From the NCBI RefSeq assembly GCF_024919275.1, contig NZ_JANWGH010000002.1, forward strand, positions 620,001 through 684,000: a DNA stretch of 64,000 bases, read 5' to 3'. Positions 28,549 to 37,563 of this stretch are shown here, in pieces. The notes under the pieces are model-generated. The model saw only the letters and a list, made by a program, of their open reading frames with translations. It ran no database searches and was not told where the DNA came from. How positions within the stretch are numbered: position 1 is the stretch's first letter; each line of letters opens with the position of its first letter. Position numbers and translations under genes: made by a program. Origin of the DNA: Algoriphagus limi (GTDB lineage: Bacteria; Bacteroidota; Bacteroidia; Cytophagales; Cyclobacteriaceae).

Positions 28549-29367
28549 TTAATTCCTTAATAGATCTTGTTCTTCTTGAATAAGTTGGATTAACTCCAAG
28601 GCCATTTTTTTGGCGTTTTGGGTCCAGACGCAATGGTAATTCACCTCCAGGGCAAGATATCGTAAATGATGTTCTACGTCCTTTTTTCCTTTTATAATCC
28701 CCAAAGGATCCTCTAAATCAGAGACGTCAAGCGTAAAAATTCCATACTTGTCACGAAAAAAGCGCGTGGTTTCATTTGCCCATTCTTCATGCTCCTCGAT
28801 AGCATACCCTTCCAGCCGTTGGGCTAAATAGCTGTAATAATTCCCAATTTTAGTTTTCAGGTTGGTGTTTTTGATATGAGAGAATGAGCCCGTGGAATAG
28901 AGTTCATTAATTACTGATTTGTTTAAAGAAACGCCACCAAATCCACGGCCCAGCAATTGGAAGGAGAGATTTGTAAAATCTCGATTTACAGTATCTGGGT
29001 AAGGATTTGGCCAAAGCCGGCTTGAAGGATCATTTTTGGATAAATCCACCCAATCAAGCTCTGTAAATCGCTTTGTATTTAATTCTGAGTGCTCTAATAA
29101 GTAAAAGATCCCTCTTAGCCTTGTTTTGTTAAAATTGGTGCTACCATCAAATGAGGCAATGTCATTATTCAAATCATCAATTAAGTTGCTTAAAAAATTC
29201 AGTGTTTCTTTTTGGGTGGTTCGATTTGTATTCCAGTTGTTTATGGAGAGAGCGATCAAAATTCCGATTACAACGAGTAATATTTCCCCAACAGCATATT
29301 TCAAGTACCTGCCGATTTTATTTTCGGAAATCAGATTCTGTCTAATTCTTCGGAGAAATTCAATCAT
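28549..29367 (-). CDS. DUF6090 family membrane protein
   Basis: This 272-residue protein has the hallmark N-terminus of DUF6090: a basic stretch with LISENKIGRYLKYAVGE, then one membrane helix (ILLVVIGILIALSINNW) and NNWNTNRTTQKE. The remaining 220 residues are soluble and probably face the periplasm. The family is abundant in Bacteroidota and has no known function. It is divergent from the DUF1593 gene, with a 177-bp gap. Confidence 0.87.
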   Translation of the reverse strand: MIEFLRRIRQNLISENKIGRYLKYAVGEILLVVIGILIALSINNWNTNRTTQKETLNFLSNLIDDLNNDIASFDGSTNFNKTRLRGIFYLLEHSELNTKRFTELDWVDLSKNDPSSRLWPNPYPDTVNRDFTNLSFQLLGRGFGGVSLNKSVINELYSTGSFSHIKNTNLKTKIGNYYSYLAQRLEGYAIEEHEEWANETTRFFRDKYGIFTLDVSDLEDPLGIIKGKKDVEHHLRYLALEVNYHCVWTQNAKKMALELIQLIQEEQDLLRN

Positions 29368-29544
29368 AAAAAATGCTTGCCGGTTAGATGTAATTTAAAA
29401 AATTATTTGAAAATCAGTGACTTATATTCGGCTTTGATTTTCAAGATCCATGGCTTATTTATCGGAATGTCATTCAATAAGAAGATATTACAAAATGGGA
29501 GTTTCCTGTCATTTTACTATTTTGAAGGCTTTACAACCAAGCCT

Positions 29545-31065
29545 ATGAAATATCTTCTCTTCCTTTTCGCTCTATCATTAGCTCTTTCTTGTCAACCCAA
29601 ACCCGAAACAATTTCAGAACCTGTTTCTGAGCAAAAAACAAAACCCAGAACCATTGTCACGACAGATGGGGAGATTGATGATGTGGATTCATTTATCCGC
29701 ATGCTTCTGTATGCTAATGAATTCAGAATTGAGGGCTTAATTTATTCCTCTTCTATGTGGCATTACAAAGGGGATGGAAAGGGGACCTTATTCACCTCTG
29801 AAATGGAAATGACCAAGCGCATTTATGGGGCAATTCCAGATTTGCGATGGCCGGGGACCGAATGGATGAATCCACTTTTGGATGCTTATGAGGAGGTATA
29901 TCCCAAATTAAGTCAGCATGCGGAGGGCTTTCCAACTGCTGATCATTTGCGTAGCATGGTCCGGGTTGGGAATATTGATTTCGAAGGGGAAATGGAAAAG
30001 GATACTCCCGGTTCCGATTATATCAAAGAAAAGCTCTTAGATGATGATATGGAGCCTATTTACCTTCAGGTTTGGGGTGGTACGAATACTATCGCAAGAG
30101 CTCTTAAATCAATAGAAGATCAGTATAAGACAACCGCAGAATGGGAATCGATTTATCAAAAAATAGTGGACAAGGCTATCATTTATGCGATTTTAGATCA
30201 GGACGCTACCTACGGGAAATACATCGCACCCAATTGGCCTGACATTAAAATTTATTATAACTCCAGCCAGTTTTGGTGCTTTGCCTACCCTTGGAAACAG
30301 GCGGTGCCTGAGTTACAGCATTTCTTGTTTGAAGGAGATTTTATGGGAAATGAAATCATTAACAATCACGGTCCACTGCTTAAGCAATATTACAGTTATG
30401 GAGACGGGCAGAAGCAGGAAGGGGATGATGAACATATACATGGAGACCCAACTAAGTTAGAAAACGCTCAATGGGGGACTTTTGGAATATATGATTTTAT
30501 CTCTGAAGGGGATTCGCCCGCTTATTTGCATCTCATAGATGTAGGTCTAGATAATCTCAATCATCCCGAATGGGGAGGTTGGGGAGGCCGATTGGTTCAA
30601 TCAGTCGAACAACCGAATCGCTGGGAAGATGGAGCCGCTGTTTTAGATTATAATCCATTTACCGATACTCTTGATGCTACTTATCCTCAGATTCGTTGGA
30701 TTCAGGCAATTCAGGAGGATTTTGCGGCGCGAGCAGATTGGTGCGTGATGGACTATGCTGAAGCCAATCATCCTCCAGTGGTTGTGGCCAAAGGATCCAA
30801 TCGAATTCAAAGTCAGCCAGGTGATGAATTGACCATAGAGGTAGAAACTTCCGACCCGGATGGAGATAGCTTGGAAACCAAGTTTTGGATTTACAAAGAG
30901 GTAGGAACTTACACTGGAGATGCAAAACTTTCTCCCCAAGGAAATCAAGTTCAGATTCAGCTAGATGAAGAATCGAAAGGATTTTTACATGTGATTGCTG
31001 AGGTGAAGGATTCTGGTGTGCACCCTATGACTCGATATGCTCGATTTGTCATTGAGGTGAATTAA
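29545..31065 (+). CDS. DUF1593 nucleoside-hydrolase-like lipoprotein
   Basis: The start at 29545 gives a lipoprotein signal (MKYLLFLFALSLALSC) on a 506-residue protein; an in-frame start at 29377 would add 56 residues before it and is rejected. The N-terminal domain has the inosine-uridine hydrolase-like Asp cluster (TTDGEIDDVDSFIRML) of DUF1593, and the C-terminal region (from about residue 410, HPPVVVAKGSNRIQSQPGDE) is an Ig-like domain resembling the Sde182 C-terminal module. Such proteins are linked to plant-polymer use. The substrate is unknown. Confidence 0.85.
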   Translation: MKYLLFLFALSLALSCQPKPETISEPVSEQKTKPRTIVTTDGEIDDVDSFIRMLLYANEFRIEGLIYSSSMWHYKGDGKGTLFTSEMEMTKRIYGAIPDLRWPGTEWMNPLLDAYEEVYPKLSQHAEGFPTADHLRSMVRVGNIDFEGEMEKDTPGSDYIKEKLLDDDMEPIYLQVWGGTNTIARALKSIEDQYKTTAEWESIYQKIVDKAIIYAILDQDATYGKYIAPNWPDIKIYYNSSQFWCFAYPWKQAVPELQHFLFEGDFMGNEIINNHGPLLKQYYSYGDGQKQEGDDEHIHGDPTKLENAQWGTFGIYDFISEGDSPAYLHLIDVGLDNLNHPEWGGWGGRLVQSVEQPNRWEDGAAVLDYNPFTDTLDATYPQIRWIQAIQEDFAARADWCVMDYAEANHPPVVVAKGSNRIQSQPGDELTIEVETSDPDGDSLETKFWIYKEVGTYTGDAKLSPQGNQVQIQLDEESKGFLHVIAEVKDSGVHPMTRYARFVIEVN

Positions 31066-31079
31066 TATTCTGGTAATAA

Positions 31080-31106
31080 CTAAGCATGGGCTTCGACTTC
31101 GCTTAG
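31080..31106. repeat. Short intergenic palindromic unit
   Basis: CTAAGC (31080-31085) pairs with GCTTAG (31101-31106) around GGGCTTCGACTTC. The core, read as GCTTCGACTTCGCTTAGCC, looks like a short intergenic unit (CTTCGACTCCGCTCAG-like) that I remember as widespread in Bacteroidota genomes. Other copies in this window were not found by eye. Confidence 0.4.
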
Positions 31107-31113
31107 CCTAACA

Positions 31114-31143
31114 AGACAATTGTTTTGAAACAGTCTTTTTTTT
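31114..31143 (+). terminator. Intrinsic terminator after the DUF1593 gene
   Basis: AGAC at 31114-31117 pairs with GTCT at 31133-31136, and inside it TGTTT pairs with AAACA around a short loop, leaving a small bulge; a run of eight T follows. It lies 48 bp after the stop. Confidence 0.7.
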
Positions 31144-31166
31144 CTTTTCTAGAGCGAGGAAAATAC

Positions 31167-32138
31167 CTATTGAGTTATCTCGAAAACTTTCAGGAGCTTT
31201 TTCCCGGAGGTATTCGGTACTTCGGAAATGAAAGCATATTGGCCTGGGACTAGTTGGGCTGAAAAATAACCAGTTTCACCTGCAGGCATATCGTTGACTC
31301 CGCCTAGGAAAATCACTCCTTCCGGGGCGGGTTCTATCAATCCTTTCGGATCTCTCCAGTCCATCCATGCCTCCAAATCTTGAAGGTTGGCGTCATCCTG
31401 CAGTCTCACCAGATTCAGGTCATGACTGACAAAGTTTTCATGAATCATTTGATCCGAAAAATGGACTCCAAAGGTATAATTTCCCGGAACAGAAGGAGGA
31501 TCCACCGTAATTCCTGATTCGCCAGAAAGGTTAATAGTAATATCTGCTTTTGGCTCTGATAAAGATGAAACTTCTTCCGAAACCACCAATTTTTTAATCA
31601 TTCCCATATTGGTATGGAACATTCCGGTATTCATTTTTACATAACATTCCACGAAGTAGGTCCCCGGATCCAATTTTAGAGTTGATTCTGTGGTTACTTC
31701 TGGAGAAACCAATCCTACTCCCCCTCGCCATACCACTTCTGAAAACCAAGAAGGGAGGTTAGCAAATTCGGCAAATCCCTCATCGGTGTTTCCTTCATTG
31801 AGTAGTGTCATCCCATTTCCAAAAACCGGCAGAACCCGTGCTTTGATAGAATCTAAGGTAATTCCATCCGGGTAGTCATCAATCAGGATGAAATGGGTTT
31901 GATTGGAGTTATTGTGATACCTCCAGGTATACCAACCCGAGGGAATGGTATCCGGCATTTGAAAATCCATGGTTTCTGTAACTATCTCCATGATTGGAGG
32001 AGCTGGAGCCTCTTCTTCAGAAGCTGTAGTCTCTGTTTGAGTGCTAGAACTGCAGGACTGGATTCCTAAAAAAGCGATGAATAGGGCTGGGTAAATGATG
32101 GCCTTCAATGAGCGGGACAGTGTTTGGGTGGATTTCAT
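31167..32138 (-). CDS. Tandem cupredoxin-like lipoprotein
   Basis: This 323-residue protein starts with a lipoprotein signal (lipobox LGIQSC) and a Glu/Pro-rich linker. The first half looks like a type-1 copper domain: the early histidine in NNSNQTHFILID and a late CYVKMNTGMFHTNMGM stretch, which fits the C-x9-H-x2-3-M ligand pattern of plastocyanin-like domains. The second half repeats the fold (NFVSHDLNLV to YAFISEVPNTSG), but the Cys/His/Met cluster is missing, so it probably binds no copper. It may carry electrons or store copper in the periplasm. Confidence 0.65.
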   Translation of the reverse strand: MKSTQTLSRSLKAIIYPALFIAFLGIQSCSSSTQTETTASEEEAPAPPIMEIVTETMDFQMPDTIPSGWYTWRYHNNSNQTHFILIDDYPDGITLDSIKARVLPVFGNGMTLLNEGNTDEGFAEFANLPSWFSEVVWRGGVGLVSPEVTTESTLKLDPGTYFVECYVKMNTGMFHTNMGMIKKLVVSEEVSSLSEPKADITINLSGESGITVDPPSVPGNYTFGVHFSDQMIHENFVSHDLNLVRLQDDANLQDLEAWMDWRDPKGLIEPAPEGVIFLGGVNDMPAGETGYFSAQLVPGQYAFISEVPNTSGKKLLKVFEITQ

Positions 32139-32283
32139 AATTGCATGGGTTAAGTTAAAAATCTAATTAGCCAAAGAATAAAACCGACGTTTAACTAATA
32201 GCAGCATTTAAGTGCTTAGAGATCAGTTCTTCTGAAAATACAAAAATCAATTAAAAAAGTCTAATTATAATCCTTTCAATATT

Positions 32284-32649
32284 TTACTCTGATCGTAAAA
32301 TCTTTTCCATTTTCTTTCCCTTTGCTAACTCATCTACCAATTTGTCGAGGTATCTGACTTGTTTGGTCAGTGCATTGTCAATTTCTTCAATTCGATAGCC
32401 GCAAATTACTCCTGTAATCAGTTCAGCATTCGGGTTCAATTTTGCCTTTTGAAAAAATGTCTCAAAAGTTGCTTGCTCTTGAATAAGCTCATTCAATTTT
32501 CCCTCGTCAAATCCGGTAAGCCATTCTATCACCTTGAGAAGTTCTTCTTTTGTTCTTCCCTTCTTTTCCACTTTTGAGAGATAGTGGGGATAAACAGAAC
32601 CGAATTTCATATTTGCGATTCGTTCATTGTGTTCTGGGGTAACCTTCAT
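32284..32649 (-). CDS. DUF2200 family protein
   Basis: This 121-residue soluble protein matches DUF2200 over its full length: MKFGSVYPHYLSKVEKKGRT, then VIEWLTGFDEGKL, a TFETFFQKAKLNPNA segment, and GVICGYRIEEIDNALTKQVR. The family is small and its function is unknown; earlier literature describes a structure but not a reaction, as far as I recall. It is a single gene with no clear partner. Confidence 0.85.
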   Translation of the reverse strand: MKVTPEHNERIANMKFGSVYPHYLSKVEKKGRTKEELLKVIEWLTGFDEGKLNELIQEQATFETFFQKAKLNPNAELITGVICGYRIEEIDNALTKQVRYLDKLVDELAKGKKMEKILRSE

Positions 32650-32698
32650 AAAAAGAGGTGTTTTGTCCTTTCAAATTGATTTTTTTATAGTGTTTTTA

Positions 32699-33739
32699 TC
32701 AATCTTCCTCATCAAATTCCAGATAGAAATCAAAGAAGGGAAGCATTTGATTGGGGATGCGGCCGTCTTTGGTATATATGTTATTTACATGTGTTCCTAT
32801 GTATTCTTCAGCAAAATGTTTGATACCAACATTTTCTAACCGTTGGCTGAACATTTCACATTGAATGGTAAAGCGATCTCCTGCATTTCTTCCCCAATCC
32901 ATTTTTATAGCCTTAAGCTTTTGGAGGTTTTCCAGGTTTTCATCGATCATATGTAGGGGCATATTATCATACCATTTTTGTAATACATCTTGATGGACGA
33001 TGAGTTTATCTCCTTGATATTCAAAAGGGAAATCGCAGAAAAATGGAGCTTTATCTGGATTAGGTGACCAAGCACGACCAAATGCAAGCATGACTTTTCC
33101 AAAATAGGTTTGGTTCAATTCTTCAATTGTGGAAGATGCGGACACTTCCCTAAAGGTGTCGCTATTTGGGCCATATTCTCTGACAATAGTCAATGCACCG
33201 GGGCTCAAAGCATAGACGGTACTAAAGATATCAGGATGATGCATAGCGATTTTTAGTGCACCATATCCTCCCATGCTATGCCCGGTTATTCCCCTACTTT
33301 CACTTTTTGGGATTGTTCGGAAATTGGAATCCACATATTCTACTAAATCAAAAGCAGTGAAGTCCTCCCAGTTACCAAATAGTTCACTATTGCTATAAAA
33401 GCTTCCTTCATAGGTGGTTTTTTGGTCAGGGACAACCAGTATAAACGGACGTATTTTGTTTGTTTCAATAGCAAAATCTAGGATTTCTGACATAAAACCC
33501 AGCATACGATTATCACCTGTAAATCCATGTAAAAAATAAATCACTGGGTAAGATTGATCACTTTCATGATAGCCCGGTGGAAGATATACAGAAACTGCCC
33601 GATTGGGATTTTCTCCATATTCATTTTCGAGGTTTTTGGAATAGATTGTATCTGTTACAACTTCTCCCTTTTTACTTTGAGAAAGAACAAAAGAGGTAAA
33701 GCTTAAAAATAGGAAAGTAAGGACTAGAAGTTTTTTCAT
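32699..33739 (-). CDS. Secreted esterase (esterase D / Fes-like alpha/beta hydrolase)
   Basis: The ATG at 33739 begins a signal peptide (MKKLLVLTFLFLSFTSFVLS); a TTG two codons earlier is rejected. The 346-residue protein has the esterase-D-type PVIYFLHGFTGDNRML oxyanion region and the nucleophile Ser155 in GHSMGGYGALKIAMHHPD. The catalytic His is probably in the C-terminal AEEYIGTHVNNIY. Related enzymes act on acetyl-, feruloyl- or S-formylglutathione esters; secretion argues for an extracellular ester. Confidence 0.87.
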   Translation of the reverse strand: MKKLLVLTFLFLSFTSFVLSQSKKGEVVTDTIYSKNLENEYGENPNRAVSVYLPPGYHESDQSYPVIYFLHGFTGDNRMLGFMSEILDFAIETNKIRPFILVVPDQKTTYEGSFYSNSELFGNWEDFTAFDLVEYVDSNFRTIPKSESRGITGHSMGGYGALKIAMHHPDIFSTVYALSPGALTIVREYGPNSDTFREVSASSTIEELNQTYFGKVMLAFGRAWSPNPDKAPFFCDFPFEYQGDKLIVHQDVLQKWYDNMPLHMIDENLENLQKLKAIKMDWGRNAGDRFTIQCEMFSQRLENVGIKHFAEEYIGTHVNNIYTKDGRIPNQMLPFFDFYLEFDEED

Positions 33740-33860
33740 GATCAAGGTTTATGGCTACTTGGTTATCAATAAAACAAAACAGGAATTTTATGGATGGGTA
33801 TTTTGCTTAAGAGACCGTTAAAATTTAATTGGGTTTTTTAAATACTATAATTATTTCTTA

Positions 33861-34595
33861 TCACCTTAATCCTAGAAACTCTATAATAGACCTGTCTAAT
33901 TGATATTCTATCCCTAACGTTATAAGCGGAATGATAAAAATTAGTATTAGCAAAATGATTATTGAGATCAGATATAATCTCCTATACCTAATCAGGTCAT
34001 AAATTATCAAGGAAATAGGAATCAGGAAAAGAAATATGATAAAGTTTAGAGCCGGATGGAATTCTTCAAGATTGAATGGACGCATGAAACGATCTAAAGC
34101 AGGGGCTAATAGGAAAACACAAGCACCAAATAATGCTCTCTTGTGAACATTGGGATTTTTTCGTTTGATATACCCAATGAGAATCAAAATGGCTGAGCTG
34201 AGGTTAAGGTACAAGTTTCCGAGAATCAATCGGCCCGTATTTTTAACTGTCCTAACAACTCCATAATATGATTCTTTTCCATCAATTACTTCCCCAGACA
34301 TCCTAATCAGCACATTAAAATTTGCTAGTGCAACTAGGAAAGCCAGGATAAACCAGCCTATGCCATTCTTTTTATGGTTAATCAATTTCCCTTTTGCAAT
34401 CAGAAAGTTTTGATGGAAAAAGCCTAAAAACCAGAGAAGCATTAGAGCCCCGTGTAGTATGAAATATGAAGGAATTCCAGTTTCTTTAAATAGAGGCCTA
34501 AGTAAGAAGCTGGGAATAAAACCGATAATTGTAATTAATAAGAAAAGTGAGCTCCAGATAAAAAAGAAATTAAATCTACTTTTTCGGAAGGTCAT
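33861..34595 (-). CDS. Seven-helix membrane protein, distant family copy C
   Basis: This 244-residue protein has about seven hydrophobic helices. It resembles the proteins at 27730 and 36240 in topology and in spaced features: LHGALMLLWFLGFFHQNFLI, then GKLINHKKNG, and NVHKRALFGACVFLLAPALDRF near helix five, matching the KH, DHA and PALxR positions of the other copies. The similarity is weaker than between the other two, so homology is probable, not certain. Function unknown. Confidence 0.65.
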   Translation of the reverse strand: MTFRKSRFNFFFIWSSLFLLITIIGFIPSFLLRPLFKETGIPSYFILHGALMLLWFLGFFHQNFLIAKGKLINHKKNGIGWFILAFLVALANFNVLIRMSGEVIDGKESYYGVVRTVKNTGRLILGNLYLNLSSAILILIGYIKRKNPNVHKRALFGACVFLLAPALDRFMRPFNLEEFHPALNFIIFLFLIPISLIIYDLIRYRRLYLISIIILLILIFIIPLITLGIEYQLDRSIIEFLGLR

Positions 34596-34815
34596 TTTAT
34601 TTGAGGTTTGATATAAATTCAGCTAATCAATTCTTGAATGGGGTTAAATATCAAGGAAGGTTTACCTCCATATTGATCTTCATTTAAGAAAAAAGCTGAT
34701 ACCTGAGCTTTCGCAATAGCTTTGGATTGATACTATTATCCCCTCTCCCCTTTGCCTTTTAGGGGTATTCGGGTTCGGATTGAAGAATCAATTTATTTTA
34801 GCCTAAATATTTAAA

Positions 34816-35088
34816 TTACTCGGCTGTTGTTGGGTCAATAATAGTGGAAACCCTACTGACTTTATTCGCGGGAAACCCTCCTTGTTTTGCATGCTCACGG
34901 ACCATTTCTTCATTTGGAGCATTATAAATACAATAGATTTTATCATCAGCCACATAACTGTGAACCCATTGAATTTGAGGCCCCATTTGGTTTAAAACAC
35001 CACAAGATGTTTGTGATATACCTTTTAATTGGTCAGGAGTCAATTTCCCTGCTCCCGGAACTTCTCTTTCGATTACATACTTTGGCAT
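34816..35088 (-). CDS. DUF4242 (SCO4226-like nickel-binding) protein
   Basis: This 90-residue protein matches DUF4242: it starts MPKYVIEREVPGAGKL, has a SYVADDKIYCIYNAPNEEMVREHA core with the conserved Cys and His, and ends with GGFPANKVSRVSTIIDP. Streptomyces SCO4226, which binds nickel, is the best-known relative. The metal is inferred. The 220 bp upstream, before 34596, contain only a weak C/G repeat (CCCCT / AGGGG at 34741-34765). Confidence 0.82.
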   Translation of the reverse strand: MPKYVIEREVPGAGKLTPDQLKGISQTSCGVLNQMGPQIQWVHSYVADDKIYCIYNAPNEEMVREHAKQGGFPANKVSRVSTIIDPTTAE

Positions 35089-35500
35089 AATTGAAAATTT
35101 ATTTGAAGCTTACTCTGTTCGGTTTTCAGCATCCCCGTTTACTTGTCTATGTAGGTCTATTACTTATATGTATGGTTAGCTTCATAACCCTCCATTTATT
35201 GGTTTGAAGGATTGAGTTCTCCTAGGGCATACATAAAGATTATATTACAGTTATTGCTACTCTGATAGCCAAGGAGTCCTAGTATTAAACTTAAAATCTT
35301 TCTCCCCTTTCAAATAAAAAGGAGTTTTCAGAGTGCACTTGGTAAATGCCAGGATTCTTGGGTTCTTTAAGATACTTCACAAAAAGTGACTGTTTATCAG
35401 AAAGTTAACCCTAATCAATTTAAAAAAAATATTGTAAAAACCTATTAATCGAATCCAAATCCCTTTAGGATGGCATCAAAAGACGCAGATACTCAACAAT
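35089..35500. other. 412-bp spacer with no supported gene
   Basis: Neither strand holds an open frame with recognisable content, and no hairpin plus T-run stands out. The base composition is AT-rich and repeats are absent by eye. A promoter for the gene at 34816-35088 presumably lies at its left end. Confidence 0.6.
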
Positions 35501-35935
35501 TCAAAACCTATGAAGAATCTTATTTGAAATAGCCTTCCTAATTAGCAGCAACAAGAGTAAAGAAATAAATCCTCCTATAAGTGTTCCATAAATATCCTTC
35601 CAATCAAAGACACCTCGAGGTAAATAGGGTTGGGCAATTTCATAGAGGATATAGCCAATCACAATGAACCAGATCACATGGAAAGCTTTCTTTCCGGGGG
35701 AGTTTAAAACCGCCAATGTGAAAAAAATCTGTACGATTACTCCACCGGAATTGCCAATACTGTCCGCAATTCCAAAATCATCAATTTGATTGGAGTAGAT
35801 AAAGGGTCGGTAAATATTCCTTCCAATTTCGGTCAAAAAGAAGAAAAAGACTGCTATTCCGAAATAAATAACCCGAAACCGATCAATGGTTTTAATAGAT
35901 TCTTTATCCGTAAATAGGTTCTTTTTCTCGGTCAT
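35501..35935 (-). CDS. VanZ-like membrane protein
   Basis: This 144-residue protein has about four hydrophobic helices and a YEIAQPYLPRGVFDWKDIYGTLIGG segment that matches the VanZ-like core (E-x2-Q followed by a basic residue, D-W-x-D, and G-x3-G). VanZ-like proteins are often next to regulators or teicoplanin-resistance genes; nothing here points to glycopeptides. It is a lone gene. Confidence 0.6.
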   Translation of the reverse strand: MTEKKNLFTDKESIKTIDRFRVIYFGIAVFFFFLTEIGRNIYRPFIYSNQIDDFGIADSIGNSGGVIVQIFFTLAVLNSPGKKAFHVIWFIVIGYILYEIAQPYLPRGVFDWKDIYGTLIGGFISLLLLLLIRKAISNKILHRF

Positions 35936-36239
35936 TTTTTGTTTTTAAGCAAGTTGCCAAATAATTAGTAATTCAAACTTATTAGCCTGAAATTTTCTTT
36001 ATGGCGGTATCTGTTAAGACTATGGAATCATTCTGAATAACAATTGAAGGGCTTTGGATATAGATATGGCAATATATACCAGTGATTTTTCAACCTTATC
36101 AATGGTAGAATATTCATACGAGAATACTTTTTTCACCAATTCTAAGACTTGGCTAAAAATTAACCTTAGCCTTCAAGGAGGTGATAGGTATAGAAGTGTC
36201 ATATAAATGCCTTATCTTCTGTTCATTAAGATAAGTTCA
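35936..36239. other. 304-bp divergent spacer with no supported gene
   Basis: This gap separates the VanZ-like gene from the plus-strand membrane protein. It is AT-rich and should contain two divergent promoters, but I could not match the Bacteroidota consensus (TTTG around -33, TAnnTTTG around -7) with confidence. Confidence 0.5.
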
Positions 36240-36959
36240 ATGACACTAGCAGACTTTAAAAACGCCCACAAATGGTTGATTATCCCCCTAATCATTGCCA
36301 TAATTGGATTTTCAAGAGGTTATTTTCTCAGATTATCTGATGCCTCATGGCATCAACATATGCATGGCTTATCAGCAATCTTATGGTATATCATGGTAAT
36401 TATTCAACCTTATTTTATTACTAGAGGAAAGGTTTATAAACATAAGTTATTTGGAACGTTTTCACTTTTCCTAGCTGGAGGAGTGACGTTTTCAGCCATT
36501 ACGATAATTCCGCAGAATTTAAAAGGAATAGCAGATTTGGAACCTAATCCCATTGTTTCAGCAGACTTTTTTTATGGTGTTTCCTTTACTGACATTATAA
36601 CGATTATCGGGTTTGCTTTTAGTGTTTTGATAGCCATATACAAGGTGAAAAATTTCGAAGATCATGCTATGTGGATGATAGCTACTGTCTTTTGGGCATT
36701 AATGCCGGCTTTGGGTCGATTTGCTTTGATACCAACCATTCTAATTTTTGGCTTTCCTCCTCCCTACGACTTTATTGATGTGCTTTTTTTCTCTACGCTT
36801 CTTTGCATTGTCCCCATCCTTATTATTTGTTGGAGGTTAAGAAGCTGGCATCCAGCTTTACTTATTGTTGCAGCAGCAAACCTTTTATACCTTTTTATAG
36901 GTCCTATTGGAAGAAGCGAGTATTGGCGATCTATTGCAAACGAATTGTTCAAATACTAG
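36240..36959 (+). CDS. Seven-helix membrane protein, family copy B
   Basis: The start at 36240 aligns with the paralog's N-terminus (MTLADFKNAHKWLIIP) and gives 239 residues; a start at 36207 adds 11 residues with no match. It shares with the protein at 27730 the HKWLIIP start, an IIQPYFITRGKVYKHKL segment, LFLAGGVTFSA, FEDHAMWMIATVFWALMPALGRF and GPIGRSE. About seven membrane helices are predicted by eye. Its last 11 bp overlap the convergent gene at 36949. Confidence 0.8.
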   Translation: MTLADFKNAHKWLIIPLIIAIIGFSRGYFLRLSDASWHQHMHGLSAILWYIMVIIQPYFITRGKVYKHKLFGTFSLFLAGGVTFSAITIIPQNLKGIADLEPNPIVSADFFYGVSFTDIITIIGFAFSVLIAIYKVKNFEDHAMWMIATVFWALMPALGRFALIPTILIFGFPPPYDFIDVLFFSTLLCIVPILIICWRLRSWHPALLIVAAANLLYLFIGPIGRSEYWRSIANELFKY

Positions 36960-37515
36960 CAGTTGATTCACTAGTTAGCATACCCAATCCGTCTAAATAA
37001 CCCATAACACTCATGAAAATAATCAACACAAACAAAATAATGGCTACTAGGTTGATTGCCCTTTTTTCGAATTTGTAGAATACCCACAGAATTCCAACAA
37101 ATTGGGAGGCCCATAAAAATGCTTCCGGGTAGCCCATTACCTGTTCAGAAATGGGGACATTCGTGTAAATAAATCCGTCTATCGAACCCATTGCAGCTGC
37201 AAAAGTTGAAAATACAGAAAGGCCTAAAATCAAAAGCCATAACTTCAGAAAACCGCGCCTGCCTTCAATGATAACCTGATATATAGGCCATAGCACCAGG
37301 GCCATAATTATTCCTCGAAATAGTTGTAATGCGGGACCTAGAGCAACAATTGGGGTATCCGTTGGCAACATAAAAGTTGAAATTGCGCCTTCAGAAAACC
37401 AGGCCTTATAATCAACAACGAATAGCCCAAAGAGCCCTGCAAAAAAATAGGCAATCGTATGAGAAGCTGTAATTCTCCATATAAATCTGTAGAAACGGGT
37501 ATTCTTACCTGTCAT
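36949..37515 (-). CDS. Hypothetical integral membrane protein
   Basis: This 188-residue protein has about five or six hydrophobic helices (around TIAYFFAGLFGLFVVDY, LFRGIIMALVLWPIYQVI, LKLWLLILGLSVFSTFAAAM and NLVAIILFVLIIFMSVMGY). A GRRGFLKLW loop and AMGSIDGFIY stand out but identify no family for me. It starts 48 bp after the end of the TPP-less PFOR paralog on the same strand, with a 19-bp palindrome in the gap. Confidence 0.6.
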   Translation of the reverse strand: MTGKNTRFYRFIWRITASHTIAYFFAGLFGLFVVDYKAWFSEGAISTFMLPTDTPIVALGPALQLFRGIIMALVLWPIYQVIIEGRRGFLKLWLLILGLSVFSTFAAAMGSIDGFIYTNVPISEQVMGYPEAFLWASQFVGILWVFYKFEKRAINLVAIILFVLIIFMSVMGYLDGLGMLTSESTASI

Positions 37516-37536
37516 GGCTCATAGATAGGAAAAGCT

Positions 37537-37555
37537 GGACGAAATTATTTCGACC
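37537..37555. promoter_or_regulatory. 19-bp near-perfect palindrome
   Basis: GGACGAAAT (37537-37545) and ATTTCGACC (37547-37555) pair with one A-A mismatch around a single central T. It lies 22 bp upstream of the gene starting at 37515 and 9 bp past the end of the ferredoxin-metabolism gene string. It may be an operator or part of a terminator; a T-run is lacking. Confidence 0.45.
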
Positions 37556-37563
37556 TTACTCTA

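Noticed and set aside
34741-34765. C-rich/G-rich stretch upstream of the DUF4242 gene as a quadruplex
   Set aside because: It has only two C-runs and one G-run, so it does not form a four-tract motif.
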